Virus record (IMG/VR): IMGVR_UViG_3300028394_000089
Span: 1-57,191 of that record
Direction: 5' to 3' (one strand)
Source: a virus
DNA length: 57,191 bases
The notes beneath the pieces were generated by a model. That model was not told the origin of the DNA. It worked only from the letters and a program-made list of their open reading frames with translations, and searched no databases. How positions within the stretch are numbered: position 1 is the stretch's first letter; each line of letters opens with the position of its first letter. Shown piece by piece: positions 33,373 to 40,875 of the stretch. The translations under genes were made by a program, and so were the position numbers.

Positions 33373-33627
33373 ATGATAACCTATACAAAAATTAAATTTC
33401 CTAAAGTTTATTATTCAAACATAAAATACTTTTCCGAACAAGTTAAAAATTTTGGAGGAAGTCCGCTTTACTATATGGAAAATTATAGGGATTTTATTTT
33501 GCAACTCTCTAATCATAAAATAAAATTAAATAAGACGTATTTAAATGATTCACTAGATATAAAAGATTTTTTACTAAATATGGACAATATAATTAAATAT
33601 TATGTAGCAGAAGGGTTTATTGAATGA
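33373..33627 (+). CDS. hypothetical protein
   Basis: An 84-residue protein starting 1 nt after the previous stop and ending in an ATGA overlap with the next small gene. It is aromatic- and Lys-rich without a recognisable motif. Position suggests co-expression with the HExxH protein. Confidence 0.5.
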   Translation: MITYTKIKFPKVYYSNIKYFSEQVKNFGGSPLYYMENYRDFILQLSNHKIKLNKTYLNDSLDIKDFLLNMDNIIKYYVAEGFIE

Positions 33628-33800
33628 TAAAAACTCGTTTTTTAACAACATTAAGGCTCGGCAAATACTCATTACAATTGTGGCGAAAGGGTAGTCATAT
33701 GAAATCTTTTCAATTCTATAACTTTAATAATCGTTATTTTAGAAAAATGAGCGTATACTTGCCTTTAGTAATAATTGAATTAAGTTATATGAAACCATGA
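33624..33800 (+). CDS. hypothetical small basic protein
   Basis: A 58-residue protein (ATG 33624) starting MIKTRFLTTLRLGKY, with basic N-terminal half and a hydrophobic C-terminal stretch (VYLPLVIIELSY). ATGA overlaps at both ends tie it to the genes before and after. The strand-by-strand translation coupling supports it; function unknown. Confidence 0.5.
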   Translation: MIKTRFLTTLRLGKYSLQLWRKGSHMKSFQFYNFNNRYFRKMSVYLPLVIIELSYMKP

Positions 33801-34159
33801 ATAACGAAATTATAGATTTATATACAGCTGTATTAAATAATTTAAAAAATTCTATTGATCCTAATTTTAGAAATGAATTATTAAAAGAACGACAAATTGA
33901 AAGTTTAGATGTAAGATGGAAACAGGCGCGCATAAATATTCAAAAATATATTGAGAATGTTAAAAATCACCATCCACAAATTGATAATGTTATATCATAT
34001 CATGGTTATTTTCTTTATGAGGATATTGCTGCTATTTTTCTAGATTTAATCTGGCAAGATTTACATAATAAATTAGAGATAAAAGACACTATTTTTTACT
34101 ATAAGACATACAAGATTCAAATTTGCAATAGAAATCTATTGACATACCATTCAAATTAG
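33797..34159 (+). CDS. hypothetical protein
   Basis: A 120-residue alpha-helical protein beginning MNNEIIDLYTAVLNNLKN. No motif is recognised. It shares an ATGA overlap with the preceding small gene and ends just before the -35 box of the next promoter is reached (34139). Confidence 0.5.
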   Translation: MNNEIIDLYTAVLNNLKNSIDPNFRNELLKERQIESLDVRWKQARINIQKYIENVKNHHPQIDNVISYHGYFLYEDIAAIFLDLIWQDLHNKLEIKDTIFYYKTYKIQICNRNLLTYHSN

Positions 34160-34167
34160 AAGATAAT
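34139..34167 (+). promoter_or_regulatory. sigma70-like promoter
   Basis: TTGACA (34139-34144), 17-nt spacer, GATAAT (34162-34167), 6 nt before the ATG at 34174. Confidence 0.65.
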
Positions 34168-34173
34168 AAGATT

Positions 34174-34467
34174 ATGGATAAATATAAAAAAGTTCAAGAA
34201 AAGCGCGACACGTTCATTCAATTTTCTGAAGAGGAAGTAGAGGAAATGGGTTGGGAACAAAATCAAAAACTTTCTGTTCAAATCACAGATGACGGCACAG
34301 TTACTCTTCAACCATATGCAAAAATGGAAATTGAAATTGGAGAATGGTCGCGTGAAATGCTAGAATATCTTGTTGGCGAATCGTGTGATCGTGACGTTTC
34401 AGTCAATGACATTATAACTGAAGTCTTAACCCAATATATTAAAGATAATGAATCCGTACAAGATTAA
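34174..34467 (+). CDS. hypothetical protein, AbrB-like N-terminus
   Basis: A 97-residue acidic protein. Residues about 12-50 (FIQFSEEEVEEMGWEQNQKL, then SVQITDDGTVTLQP) resemble a swapped-hairpin AbrB fold, and residues 55-95 are helical. An AbrB-like element could bind DNA but the protein is acidic, so an antitoxin-like or protein-binding role is equally possible. It is the first gene behind its promoter and overlaps the next gene by 20 nt. Confidence 0.55.
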   Translation: MDKYKKVQEKRDTFIQFSEEEVEEMGWEQNQKLSVQITDDGTVTLQPYAKMEIEIGEWSREMLEYLVGESCDRDVSVNDIITEVLTQYIKDNESVQD

Positions 34468-34720
34468 AAATCAAAATAGTCATACTTATAAAGTAGTATT
34501 CGAGAATCCAACTGTTGGAGATCAAACATTTCCCACTGTAAATATTGAAATTTCTTCTGAAGCAACTATTACTGATCATTTATATGCTTTTGAAAGATTT
34601 TTAGAAGGAATGGGGTACGTTCTTCCAGAAAACGCTTCTCTTGATTTTGTGGAAGAGGAAATAGAATCTAGAGACGATATTACTACAGACTCTATAGACC
34701 AAATGAATGGATTAAATTAA
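34448..34720 (+). CDS. conserved hypothetical phage protein
   Basis: A 90-residue protein with a beta-rich first half and a helix (ITDHLYAFERFLEGMGY). Similar small proteins ending in a LPENASLDFVE-like acidic tail are found in large phages; no function is known. It overlaps the preceding gene by 20 nt and precedes 34723 by 2 nt. Confidence 0.55.
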   Translation: MNPYKIKNQNSHTYKVVFENPTVGDQTFPTVNIEISSEATITDHLYAFERFLEGMGYVLPENASLDFVEEEIESRDDITTDSIDQMNGLN

Positions 34721-34722
34721 TT

Positions 34723-35313
34723 ATGGGAATGTTCGATTCAATACGTTGCGATTATCCATTACCTCTTCCATTAGAGGTCGTAGATAAACTACCAGACATT
34801 TATGAAAAAGAGTTTCAAACAAAAGACTTTGAAAATCTTTTAGACTATTATATTCTTACTGAAGAAGGTGAGATTCTTTTTCATCAGAAAAAATACGAAT
34901 GGCGCGATGACGATAGTTCCTTTCTAAAAGGGTACATGGAAGTTATTGAAGAGGAAATTATTCCACATCCTTTTCACGGGTTACTAAATTTTTATTCTTA
35001 TGAAACTGTTTACTCAGATACATCTAGATTAAGTGGTTACGATATCTCTATAGATTATATGGCTAAATTTAATAATGGTCGTTTGGATTCTATAGAAGTC
35101 CTTGAATATAAGATAGAAGACGCTACAGAAAGATTAGTAGAATTAGACAAGTTCTTTAAAAAACAACAGCTTATTCGCAATTTTTGGTATAATAAATACA
35201 TTTTTAATACTACTGCTTGGAATTGGTTTAAAAAGAAAGTTTTAATTTTACCAATCAATAAGGCTATTAAAGCACTTACAAAATTTGAGAGTTTAATTTG
35301 GAGGCATCTATAG
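34723..35313 (+). CDS. conserved phage protein of the MGMFDxIxCxYPLP type
   Basis: A 196-residue protein whose first residues (MGMFDSIRCDYPLPLP) match a widespread phage protein family of unknown function. After a beta-rich domain of about 130 residues, residues 140-196 form basic, Trp-rich helices (RNFWYNKYIFNTTAWNWFKK) that could associate with membrane. It closes the operon started at 34174. Confidence 0.65.
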   Translation: MGMFDSIRCDYPLPLPLEVVDKLPDIYEKEFQTKDFENLLDYYILTEEGEILFHQKKYEWRDDDSSFLKGYMEVIEEEIIPHPFHGLLNFYSYETVYSDTSRLSGYDISIDYMAKFNNGRLDSIEVLEYKIEDATERLVELDKFFKKQQLIRNFWYNKYIFNTTAWNWFKKKVLILPINKAIKALTKFESLIWRHL

Positions 35314-35341
35314 GCCATTAAGAGTCATAATTAATATTTAA

Positions 35342-35349
35342 GTGTATAT
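35342..35349 (+). promoter_or_regulatory. candidate late-promoter motif (GTGTATAT)
   Basis: Reads AATATTTAAGTGTATATA, GTG beginning 14 nt before the ATG at 35356. Shares TTAATATTTAA-GTGTA with the element at 45178. Confidence 0.5.
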
Positions 35350-35355
35350 ATAAAT

Positions 35356-35769
35356 ATGCCATTTACGACTACAGTCACGACTACCGCCTCTAATAATTTA
35401 GACTACACTTATAGTTACAGTAATTCAATTTCCGCATCTGCAAAATTATCAGTTAATGAGTCGATTCCATCTGGAACTACAAATAATTTTTCTAATTTTA
35501 CTTTTAACACTGGTAGTGGGGTATTTTTAGCAATGGCTTCTGATGTTAGTACTTATAATTTAAAAATAAAAACAAATAGTTCCACAACACCAATTAATTA
35601 TTTTAATATTTCTTCTACTGGTAATTTAGTTTATTTTAATTTAGGTAGCGCCACAGACTCTTCTGGTGTTTTGATAAAAAATATTAGTGGAATTTATATT
35701 GATAATACTGGGACTAGTGTTGCTTCTTTAAGGATCGATTCTTTATTCGATACGACACCTTCTATATAG
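35356..35769 (+). CDS. small virion-like protein (hypothetical)
   Basis: A 137-residue beta-rich protein dominated by Ser, Thr, Asn and Ile (MPFTTTVTTTASNNLDYTY) with glycine turns, like phage decoration or fibre proteins. It has the candidate late promoter motif 14 nt upstream and no sigma70-like promoter. It stands alone between two operons. Confidence 0.5.
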   Translation: MPFTTTVTTTASNNLDYTYSYSNSISASAKLSVNESIPSGTTNNFSNFTFNTGSGVFLAMASDVSTYNLKIKTNSSTTPINYFNISSTGNLVYFNLGSATDSSGVLIKNISGIYIDNTGTSVASLRIDSLFDTTPSI

Positions 35770-35783
35770 TAGTCAAAATTTAA

Positions 35784-35813
35784 TTGATTTTTAGGGTGGT
35801 ACGTCCATATTAT
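35784..35813 (+). promoter_or_regulatory. sigma70-like promoter
   Basis: TTGATT (35784-35789), 18-nt spacer, TATTAT (35808-35813), 5 nt before the ATG at 35819. Confidence 0.5.
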
Positions 35814-35818
35814 TCAAT

Positions 35819-36646
35819 ATGGTCATAGATATTTTAAATAAGTTTAAATCACATCCATTTATTTCGGAAAAAGCTAGTTTAGAAATATATTCAGACCCTT
35901 TTCCGCATATTGTTATCAAAAATTTATTAAAAGATAACATTTACGAATCTTTAAGTAAAGATTTTAAAAAATATATAGATGCTACACCAAAATTCGGTAA
36001 AATTGGAGACACCAATGTAACTTATAATGCAAAAATTTATTCTATAAAAGAAGACGATTGCAAAAATGGTTATGAATTTTTTGTGAGCCCCTTTTGGAAA
36101 GATTTTGTAAGCTTTTTATTCAAAATTGAATTTAATCAGCATATAGCTTATAGTCTTCATTATCACGAGCCTAATACTAGCGATGGTCATCCGCATAAAG
36201 ATTTGAGTATTTGTTCAGCTATTACGGATAACTCTAAAAAAGTAAAAATTACTGGAGACTGTATATACGCTGATGACTCTAAATACAAACAGCCACATAC
36301 TGAAAAAATAATGAGAAGCGTTGCTGGGTTATATTATTTTAATAATGATACCGATGGTAGTGACGAAATGGGTGGTGGAACTGCAATTTATAAAAATTAT
36401 GATTATGAATTAGAAAAAATAATTCAGCCAATAAATAATAGTTTTTTTATGTTTCAAATCGGCCCTAAGTCTTTTCATGGGTTTAAAAAGTCTAAATTTT
36501 ATCGTTCTGCAATGGTTCAATGGTTTCATTCAAATTTAGAATATTATATAAGAACAAATCGTGATGAATTTAAAAAGCACGGGTTATTAATAGAAAATTC
36601 TTTTGAAAGATGGATTCCTAATGAAGAGTTATGTGATTTGCCCTAA
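35819..36646 (+). CDS. 2-oxoglutarate/Fe(II)-dependent oxygenase
   Basis: A 275-residue double-stranded beta-helix protein. The iron site is HPHKD with His126 and Asp128, and a distal His in SFHGF near residue 221; Arg in KFYRSAMVQ near 230 would bind 2-oxoglutarate. AGLYYFNNDT and GGGTAIY are typical of prolyl-4-hydroxylase-like oxygenases. Substrate (protein, sugar or nucleobase) is unknown. It is first in an operon with the HTTM membrane protein. Confidence 0.75.
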   Translation: MVIDILNKFKSHPFISEKASLEIYSDPFPHIVIKNLLKDNIYESLSKDFKKYIDATPKFGKIGDTNVTYNAKIYSIKEDDCKNGYEFFVSPFWKDFVSFLFKIEFNQHIAYSLHYHEPNTSDGHPHKDLSICSAITDNSKKVKITGDCIYADDSKYKQPHTEKIMRSVAGLYYFNNDTDGSDEMGGGTAIYKNYDYELEKIIQPINNSFFMFQIGPKSFHGFKKSKFYRSAMVQWFHSNLEYYIRTNRDEFKKHGLLIENSFERWIPNEELCDLP

Positions 36647-36671
36647 ATTTTAATCATTACAAAAATAATTA

Positions 36672-37172
36672 ATGTTTTTTTATTTACAATGTATAGTTGG
36701 AATCATAATGTTTTTTATGTTAGTTTTTATGAGAGGGTCCGTTGAAAATCCAATTTATAGTATATTAAAATTAGGCAATACAAAATTAGATAAAATAGTT
36801 ACAGAATTAAGATTTTATATACCGTGGATATTATTTATGAGCATGAATAATCAATTTATGGATATTAAAATTACTTCCATTTCTAATAAAAGTACTTATA
36901 CATGGTATTTACGTAAAGATAAACGGGTGGGTAATTATAAATTTAATAATGATCTAACATCTCTAACTTTAACTTTTTATTACTTATGGTTTCAAAATTT
37001 TTTAAATAATTTTATAGAGTTAGAAATACAAAAATTTTATAAAAATAAAGATGAAATTTGTAATTTTATTAAAATTGAAAAACATTGGTTTAACTCTTTT
37101 AATGAAGAAAGTTTATCTATTCGAAATAATCCAATAAGAATAGAACAAATATCGGAATGGAAATATGATTAG
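36672..37172 (+). CDS. membrane-anchored partner of HTTM protein (hypothetical)
   Basis: A 166-residue protein with an N-terminal transmembrane segment at residues 2-20 and a segment ELRFYIPWILFMSMNNQFMD that is the only notable conserved-looking stretch. Small anchored proteins with such Trp-containing beta domains sit beside HTTM proteins in many bacteria. It overlaps the HTTM gene by 8 nt, supporting a partnership. Exact family is not certain. Confidence 0.5.
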   Translation: MFFYLQCIVGIIMFFMLVFMRGSVENPIYSILKLGNTKLDKIVTELRFYIPWILFMSMNNQFMDIKITSISNKSTYTWYLRKDKRVGNYKFNNDLTSLTLTFYYLWFQNFLNNFIELEIQKFYKNKDEICNFIKIEKHWFNSFNEESLSIRNNPIRIEQISEWKYD

Positions 37173-38025
37173 TTTTTTAGAAATTTTAAATTTTTTATTT
37201 AATTATGAAATATACTCATCTTTCGCCTGTGTTTTGAGAATTATTTCAACGGGTTATTTATTATTTTGTTTATTTTGGATTAGAAAAGACGCTTGGAATT
37301 TTTCGTCTCCAAACGGACCATTCGGAAATAATGACTATAAAAATTTTGCTAAGCAATTTAATTTCCAATTATCATTATTTAGTATTTTTAATGATAGATT
37401 TCCTGCTCAAAAATTTATTTTTATAAGTTTTTATATTTCTGGACTCTTTTCTTTAATTGGATTTTTTACAAATATATCTCTGTTTGTATTTTTAATAATG
37501 TTAATGTCAATACAAAATAGAATTTTACCTATTATTTATAGTGCGGCAGATAGTATTTCAAGAATATTAATCATATGTTTAGCTATAACTGACTGTGGAT
37601 CACAATATTCGCTTGATAATATATTAGGATTATCTTCTAATCAAAATATCATTAATGGAACTGGGATTAGGGTTTTACAAATTAGTATTTGTATGATTTA
37701 TTTTTGGTCTTCTGTTTATAAATTAAGAGATACTTACTGGTTAGATGGTGAAACTATTAAAAATGCTATTGCTACACCGATTTGGGGTACGAGATGGTGT
37801 TTAAAATTTTGGCAGAAAAATATTGTTTCTAAATCTATAACATGGTCTGTATTGATATTTGAATATTTTGCCCCAGCCCTATTCTTCATTAAAGAAACTA
37901 GAAATTTTGCTATTATATATGCAATATTGATGCATGTTTGTATTACAATATTTATGAGAATTGGATATTTTGGTCCTATAATGATAATATCTGTATTAAG
38001 TTTTTGTAACGATTTTTTTAAATGA
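37165..38025 (+). CDS. HTTM-domain membrane protein (vitamin K-dependent carboxylase-like)
   Basis: A 286-residue polytopic membrane protein with about 6-7 hydrophobic helices. The HTTM-type signature is GIRVLQISICMIYFWSSVYKLRD followed by YWLDGE, where a conserved Lys in that helix and a W-x-G turn follow. HTTM proteins are related to gamma-glutamyl carboxylase, but bacterial members have unknown chemistry. Genes on both sides overlap (8 nt and 4 nt) and encode a small anchored partner and an SDR protein. Unusual in a phage. Confidence 0.65.
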   Translation: MISFLEILNFLFNYEIYSSFACVLRIISTGYLLFCLFWIRKDAWNFSSPNGPFGNNDYKNFAKQFNFQLSLFSIFNDRFPAQKFIFISFYISGLFSLIGFFTNISLFVFLIMLMSIQNRILPIIYSAADSISRILIICLAITDCGSQYSLDNILGLSSNQNIINGTGIRVLQISICMIYFWSSVYKLRDTYWLDGETIKNAIATPIWGTRWCLKFWQKNIVSKSITWSVLIFEYFAPALFFIKETRNFAIIYAILMHVCITIFMRIGYFGPIMIISVLSFCNDFFK

Positions 38026-38603
38026 AAATATTAATATTAGGTGGAACATTATTCGTCGGAAAACATTTTGCCAAAGTTCTTAAAGATAAAGGCTATGATA
38101 TTACTTTAGCTAATCGGGGCATTTCTGGAGAAGTCAATATCAAAATAGACAGGAATAACATTGATACATGCAAAAATTTAAATAACAATTATTACGATAT
38201 TATAATAGATTTTTCATGCTATAATTTGGAGCAATTAATTAATACTCTTAATTATGTAAAATTTGATAAATATATATTTATATCGACTAGTGGTGTAGAT
38301 TTCCTACCCTTTCATAATGTCGCGCCAGAACATTACGAAATGGCTATGTATATTTTTAATAAAAAGAAATGTGAAGATTATATAGTAAAAAATATTTCTA
38401 ATCATACAATAATTCGCCCATGTTATATTGTTGGTGAAGGGGACTATACAAATCGTTTTTATAAAAATGGAAATAAGTATTATTGGAATGATGGAAAAGA
38501 ATTAACTTTTTATATTGAAGTAGGTAAGTTTAGTAGTATAATTTTTAATAGTTTTAAAAATAAAGGAGCTAATATTATTAGTCCCTGTAAAGAATTGAAT
38601 TAA
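38022..38603 (+). CDS. short NAD(P)-binding epimerase-like protein
   Basis: A 193-residue atypical SDR. The nucleotide-binding loop is GGTLFVGKHFA at residues 7-17 and a FISTSG strand near 88 corresponds to the catalytic Ser region. RPCYIVGEGDYTNRF near 128 is typical of the CSP41/isoflavone-reductase-like class. The Tyr-x3-Lys pair appears absent or shifted, and the protein is shorter than the usual 280-330 residues, so it may be a binding rather than catalytic protein. It overlaps the HTTM gene by 4 nt. Confidence 0.6.
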   Translation: MKILILGGTLFVGKHFAKVLKDKGYDITLANRGISGEVNIKIDRNNIDTCKNLNNNYYDIIIDFSCYNLEQLINTLNYVKFDKYIFISTSGVDFLPFHNVAPEHYEMAMYIFNKKKCEDYIVKNISNHTIIRPCYIVGEGDYTNRFYKNGNKYYWNDGKELTFYIEVGKFSSIIFNSFKNKGANIISPCKELN

Positions 38604-38608
38604 AAAAT

Positions 38609-39199
38609 ATGAAACGTAAAGATTGTATTGGTAAAACATTTAATCATTTAACTATTTTAGAAGTGCTTCCGAATGATAAAGTAAAATGTCAATGTACTTG
38701 TGGTACATTAAAATTATTTAATTGGCGAGATATTCGTAGGGGGAGAACCAAAGGTTGTGGTTGTCGCCGCAATACACCAGAATTAAGAGCCTTAGCAAAG
38801 GAAAGGGCAATAGATCTTCAAAAGAAGGGTATATTAAAACGTGGTTATGTTGGAAAAGATGCCAAATGTCCATTTAAATATATTTTACGTACGTTAAATA
38901 AGCCAAATAGAAAACCATGTAATTTAAAAATAGAGCATTTAAAAAAAATTTGGGAAGAAAGCGGTGGAGTTTGTTCATATACAAAAATTAAATTAATTTT
39001 ACCAATTGGATCTGCAAATCCGAATCCCGCAATTTCATATAAAATGGCATCGATAGACAGGATTGATTCTTCAAAAGGGTATGAGCTTGGAAATATTCAA
39101 TACGTTAGTCGTAATATAAATTATGCGAAAGGAATCCTTACTCATCAACAGATGTTAGATTTTATGAATCTTATTAAAGAAGTGGACGTGAGGGGCTAA
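38609..39199 (+). CDS. HNH endonuclease (homing-type)
   Basis: A 196-residue HNH nuclease. The N-terminal DNA-binding part has CQCTCG and KGCGC cysteines around a RRGRTKG turn. The HNH part has GGVCSYT and ASIDRIDSSKGYELGNIQYV ending NYAKG, the usual His/Asp-Asn layout of phage homing nucleases. It is encoded on the strand opposite the tmRNA, and its last 17 nt overlap the tmRNA 3' exon. It may be the mobility enzyme for the group I intron there, but that is inference from position. Confidence 0.8.
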   Translation: MKRKDCIGKTFNHLTILEVLPNDKVKCQCTCGTLKLFNWRDIRRGRTKGCGCRRNTPELRALAKERAIDLQKKGILKRGYVGKDAKCPFKYILRTLNKPNRKPCNLKIEHLKKIWEESGGVCSYTKIKLILPIGSANPNPAISYKMASIDRIDSSKGYELGNIQYVSRNINYAKGILTHQQMLDFMNLIKEVDVRG

Positions 39200-39893
39200 T
39201 TTAAAAACTAATTTCTTAGTATATTCATTAAAGAATATTTAAATTGTGGACTATATCTTCATCTGATTAGTTATATCAGAGCTGGACGCTAATCTGGTTA
39301 TTAAGAGGGCTTTACCTCTCCAGTAGTCTCTGAACCTTCTAAAAATGTATTTTTAGCTTGGCTGCTGATTGGCATATCATATTTTATGATTTAGCTTTCC
39401 AGCAATTCATCCAGTTTTAATCGAAGCATCACTGCTAAGTCAACCCATTGAGTTGAACCCCTGTCCATTTAATTTATATTAAAAGGTCTACATGTTTTAG
39501 TTTCTTTAGCATTTTAGCCACCATACGGTAACTTGGACTTTTAGGCTGCTTGGCGACACTAACCTTAGTTTTAAGTCTGCCTATAGATTATTATCGCAAA
39601 TCTACATACGGAGGATTTTTTTTGTTACATTGATATAGTCCACAATTCAATAACCTCTGCTATCAATTAACCCTTAGAGGATCTAGGTTAAAGGATCTTA
39701 GGCTGCTAAGAGGTACTCTTCTTCAACTTCCCCGAGGAACTCGGAGGCATTGTTGAAGATATATTCTGCTTCAGCCAAGATTGCATCAGTATTATCTTCT
39801 GCGTTTGGTTTTTAATCGATTTTTTACGAGGCCATCGATTAACCTCGACATGCGCTTTTAATTTCAACTAAATGTCGAAACCAGTACACGCCC
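39183..39893 (-). ncRNA. ssrA: transfer-messenger RNA (tmRNA) gene interrupted by a group I intron
   Basis: tmRNA rescues stalled ribosomes and tags the nascent peptide. The 5' end has GGGCGTG (39893-39887) followed by TACTGGTTTCGAC, the tmRNA 5' signature. Pseudoknot 1 is CGAGG/CCTCG with AATCGAT repeats. Resume codon GCA is at 39802-39800, nucleotide 92 (90 in E. coli). The tag ORF is 34 residues, AEDN...EYLLAA, ending TAA at 39700-39698. A 3' stretch GGACAGGGGTTCAACT is the start of the T-arm. Exon 1 is 39893-39451; a 255-nt intron (39450-39196) sits in the T-loop; exon 2 is 39195-39183 and supplies CCCCT and CACGTCC, closing T and acceptor stems. Spliced length is 456 nt plus added CCA; CCA is not encoded. 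No SmpB gene is seen in this window. Confidence 0.9.
39196..39450 (-). other. group I intron in the tmRNA T-loop
   Basis: 255-nt self-splicing-type intron. P1 pairs exon TTCAACT with the guide GGGTTGA just inside the intron, leaving a U-G wobble at the 5' splice site. Conserved core strands are AATTGCTGG (P), CCAATCAGCAGCC (Q), GTTCAGAGACTA (R) and GAAGATATAGTCC (S). A P9-type hairpin ATATTC/GAATAT follows, and the intron ends with G (39196). No ORF fits inside it. The order P-Q-R-S is unambiguous; subclass IA is suggested. Confidence 0.88.
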
Positions 39894-39914
39894 AAAATTT
39901 CAAAGAACTAACTA

Positions 39915-39943
39915 ATGATAAGCTTTATTACACTGTTTGTCAA
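39915..39943 (-). promoter_or_regulatory. tmRNA promoter
   Basis: Minus strand TTGACA (39943-39938), 17-nt spacer, TATCAT (39920-39915), 22 nt before the mature 5' end. The spacer also contains GTGTAAT (39933-39927), the candidate late motif. Confidence 0.7.
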
Positions 39944-39987
39944 TAAAAAGATTGATATTTAAATAAAAAAAATATAACATTAATATT

Positions 39988-40527
39988 ATGAAAGAACCTT
40001 TTACAATTAATTTAAAAAAATATAATGACTCGCGTGGATATTTTGTGGAAAAATTTAATAAAGAAATCTATAGGCAAGTTACTGATTCTGAAAATGAAAC
40101 TGTTTTACAAAATTGTCCGCAATGGGTGCAAGAAAATTATAGCGTCTCACAAAAAAATGTTCTGCGCGGATTACATTATCAATTAGATCAACCACAGGCA
40201 AAATTAATACATTGTATGTATGGTAAAATAATGGATGTTATTGTAGATTTAAGACTGTTTTCGCCCAATTTCGGCAAACACGAAAAATATTATTTAGATG
40301 ATAGTTCTATTTTATATGTTCCGATTGGATTCGCCCATGCTTTTGTTAGCTTGTCTGATCATACAATTGTTGAATATAAATGTTCAAATTTTTATTTACA
40401 AAAAGACTCTTACGTGTTAGCGTGGAATGATAAAAATTTAAATATAGATTGGGGAATTGATAACCCAATCCTTTCAGAACAAGATTCTAATGCTTTAAGT
40501 CTTGCAGATTGCCCCAAATTTGATTAA
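39988..40527 (+). CDS. rmlC: dTDP-4-dehydrorhamnose 3,5-epimerase (RmlC-like)
   Basis: A 179-residue cupin epimerase that inverts C3 and C5 of a nucleotide-linked 4-keto-6-deoxy sugar. Motifs are DSRGYFVE at 14-21, VLRGLHYQ near 58-65, DVIVDLR near 84 and VPIGFAHAF near 104-112. It is separated from the glycan cassette at the left of the window by 29 kb, but its function fits that pathway, since it would supply a deoxysugar. It is followed by tRNA genes and divergent from the tmRNA. Confidence 0.85.
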   Translation: MKEPFTINLKKYNDSRGYFVEKFNKEIYRQVTDSENETVLQNCPQWVQENYSVSQKNVLRGLHYQLDQPQAKLIHCMYGKIMDVIVDLRLFSPNFGKHEKYYLDDSSILYVPIGFAHAFVSLSDHTIVEYKCSNFYLQKDSYVLAWNDKNLNIDWGIDNPILSEQDSNALSLADCPKFD

Positions 40528-40538
40528 TATTTAGTATT

Positions 40539-40612
40539 GGAACTGTAGCTCAACTGGTTAGAGCGCCGCCCTGTCACGGCGGAGGTTGCGGGTTCGAGCC
40601 CCGTCAGTTCCG
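40539..40612 (+). tRNA. tRNA-Asp (GUC)
   Basis: Acceptor GGAACTG/CAGTTCC, anticodon stem CCGCC/GGCGG with loop CTGTCAC (GUC), D-arm GCTC/GAGC, discriminator G as required for Asp. CCA is not encoded. Confidence 0.93.
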
Positions 40613-40616
40613 TGAC

Positions 40617-40690
40617 AGAGATGTAGCTCAACTGGTTAGAGCACCGCTTTGATAAGGCGGGGGTTGTAGGTTCAAGTCCTACCATCTCTA
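40617..40690 (+). tRNA. tRNA-Ile (GAU)
   Basis: Acceptor AGAGATG/CATCTCT, anticodon stem CCGCT/GGCGG with loop TTGATAA (GAU), T stem GTAGG/CCTAC, discriminator A. Lies 4 nt after tRNA-Asp; D-arm nearly identical to it. Confidence 0.92.
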
Positions 40691-40730
40691 TTAATTTTTT
40701 AATTTAAAATTCAAACATATATAATACATA

Positions 40731-40871
40731 ATGGAAAATAATCAAAATACTGGCGCTGGCAAAGGTGACAAACCTCGTAATTGTTTTTCTAAAAAATATC
40801 GTGATAACTATGATTTAATTAGTTGGAAGAAAAAAAACTTTAAAAAAAATACTACTAAAAGCGTAAAATAA
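40731..40871 (+). CDS. small conserved phage protein (KGDKPRN type)
   Basis: A 46-residue protein from ATG 40731, beginning MENNQNTGAGKGDKPRNCFS followed by YRDNYDLISW. The GKGDKPR...YRDNYD pattern is widespread in short phage proteins of unknown role. Its basic tail could bind nucleic acid. A TATAAT box (40720-40725) lies 5 nt before the ATG, again fitting a leaderless start, although no clear -35 is visible. Confidence 0.7.
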   Translation: MENNQNTGAGKGDKPRNCFSKKYRDNYDLISWKKKNFKKNTTKSVK

Positions 40872-40875
40872 ATTT

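Noticed and set aside
39601-39650. Apparent second group I intron on the plus strand (GATATAGTCCACAATT at 39632)
   Set aside because: No P, Q or R strands precede it on the plus strand. The sequence is the complement of exon 1 of the tmRNA and is explained by the 16-nt complementarity.
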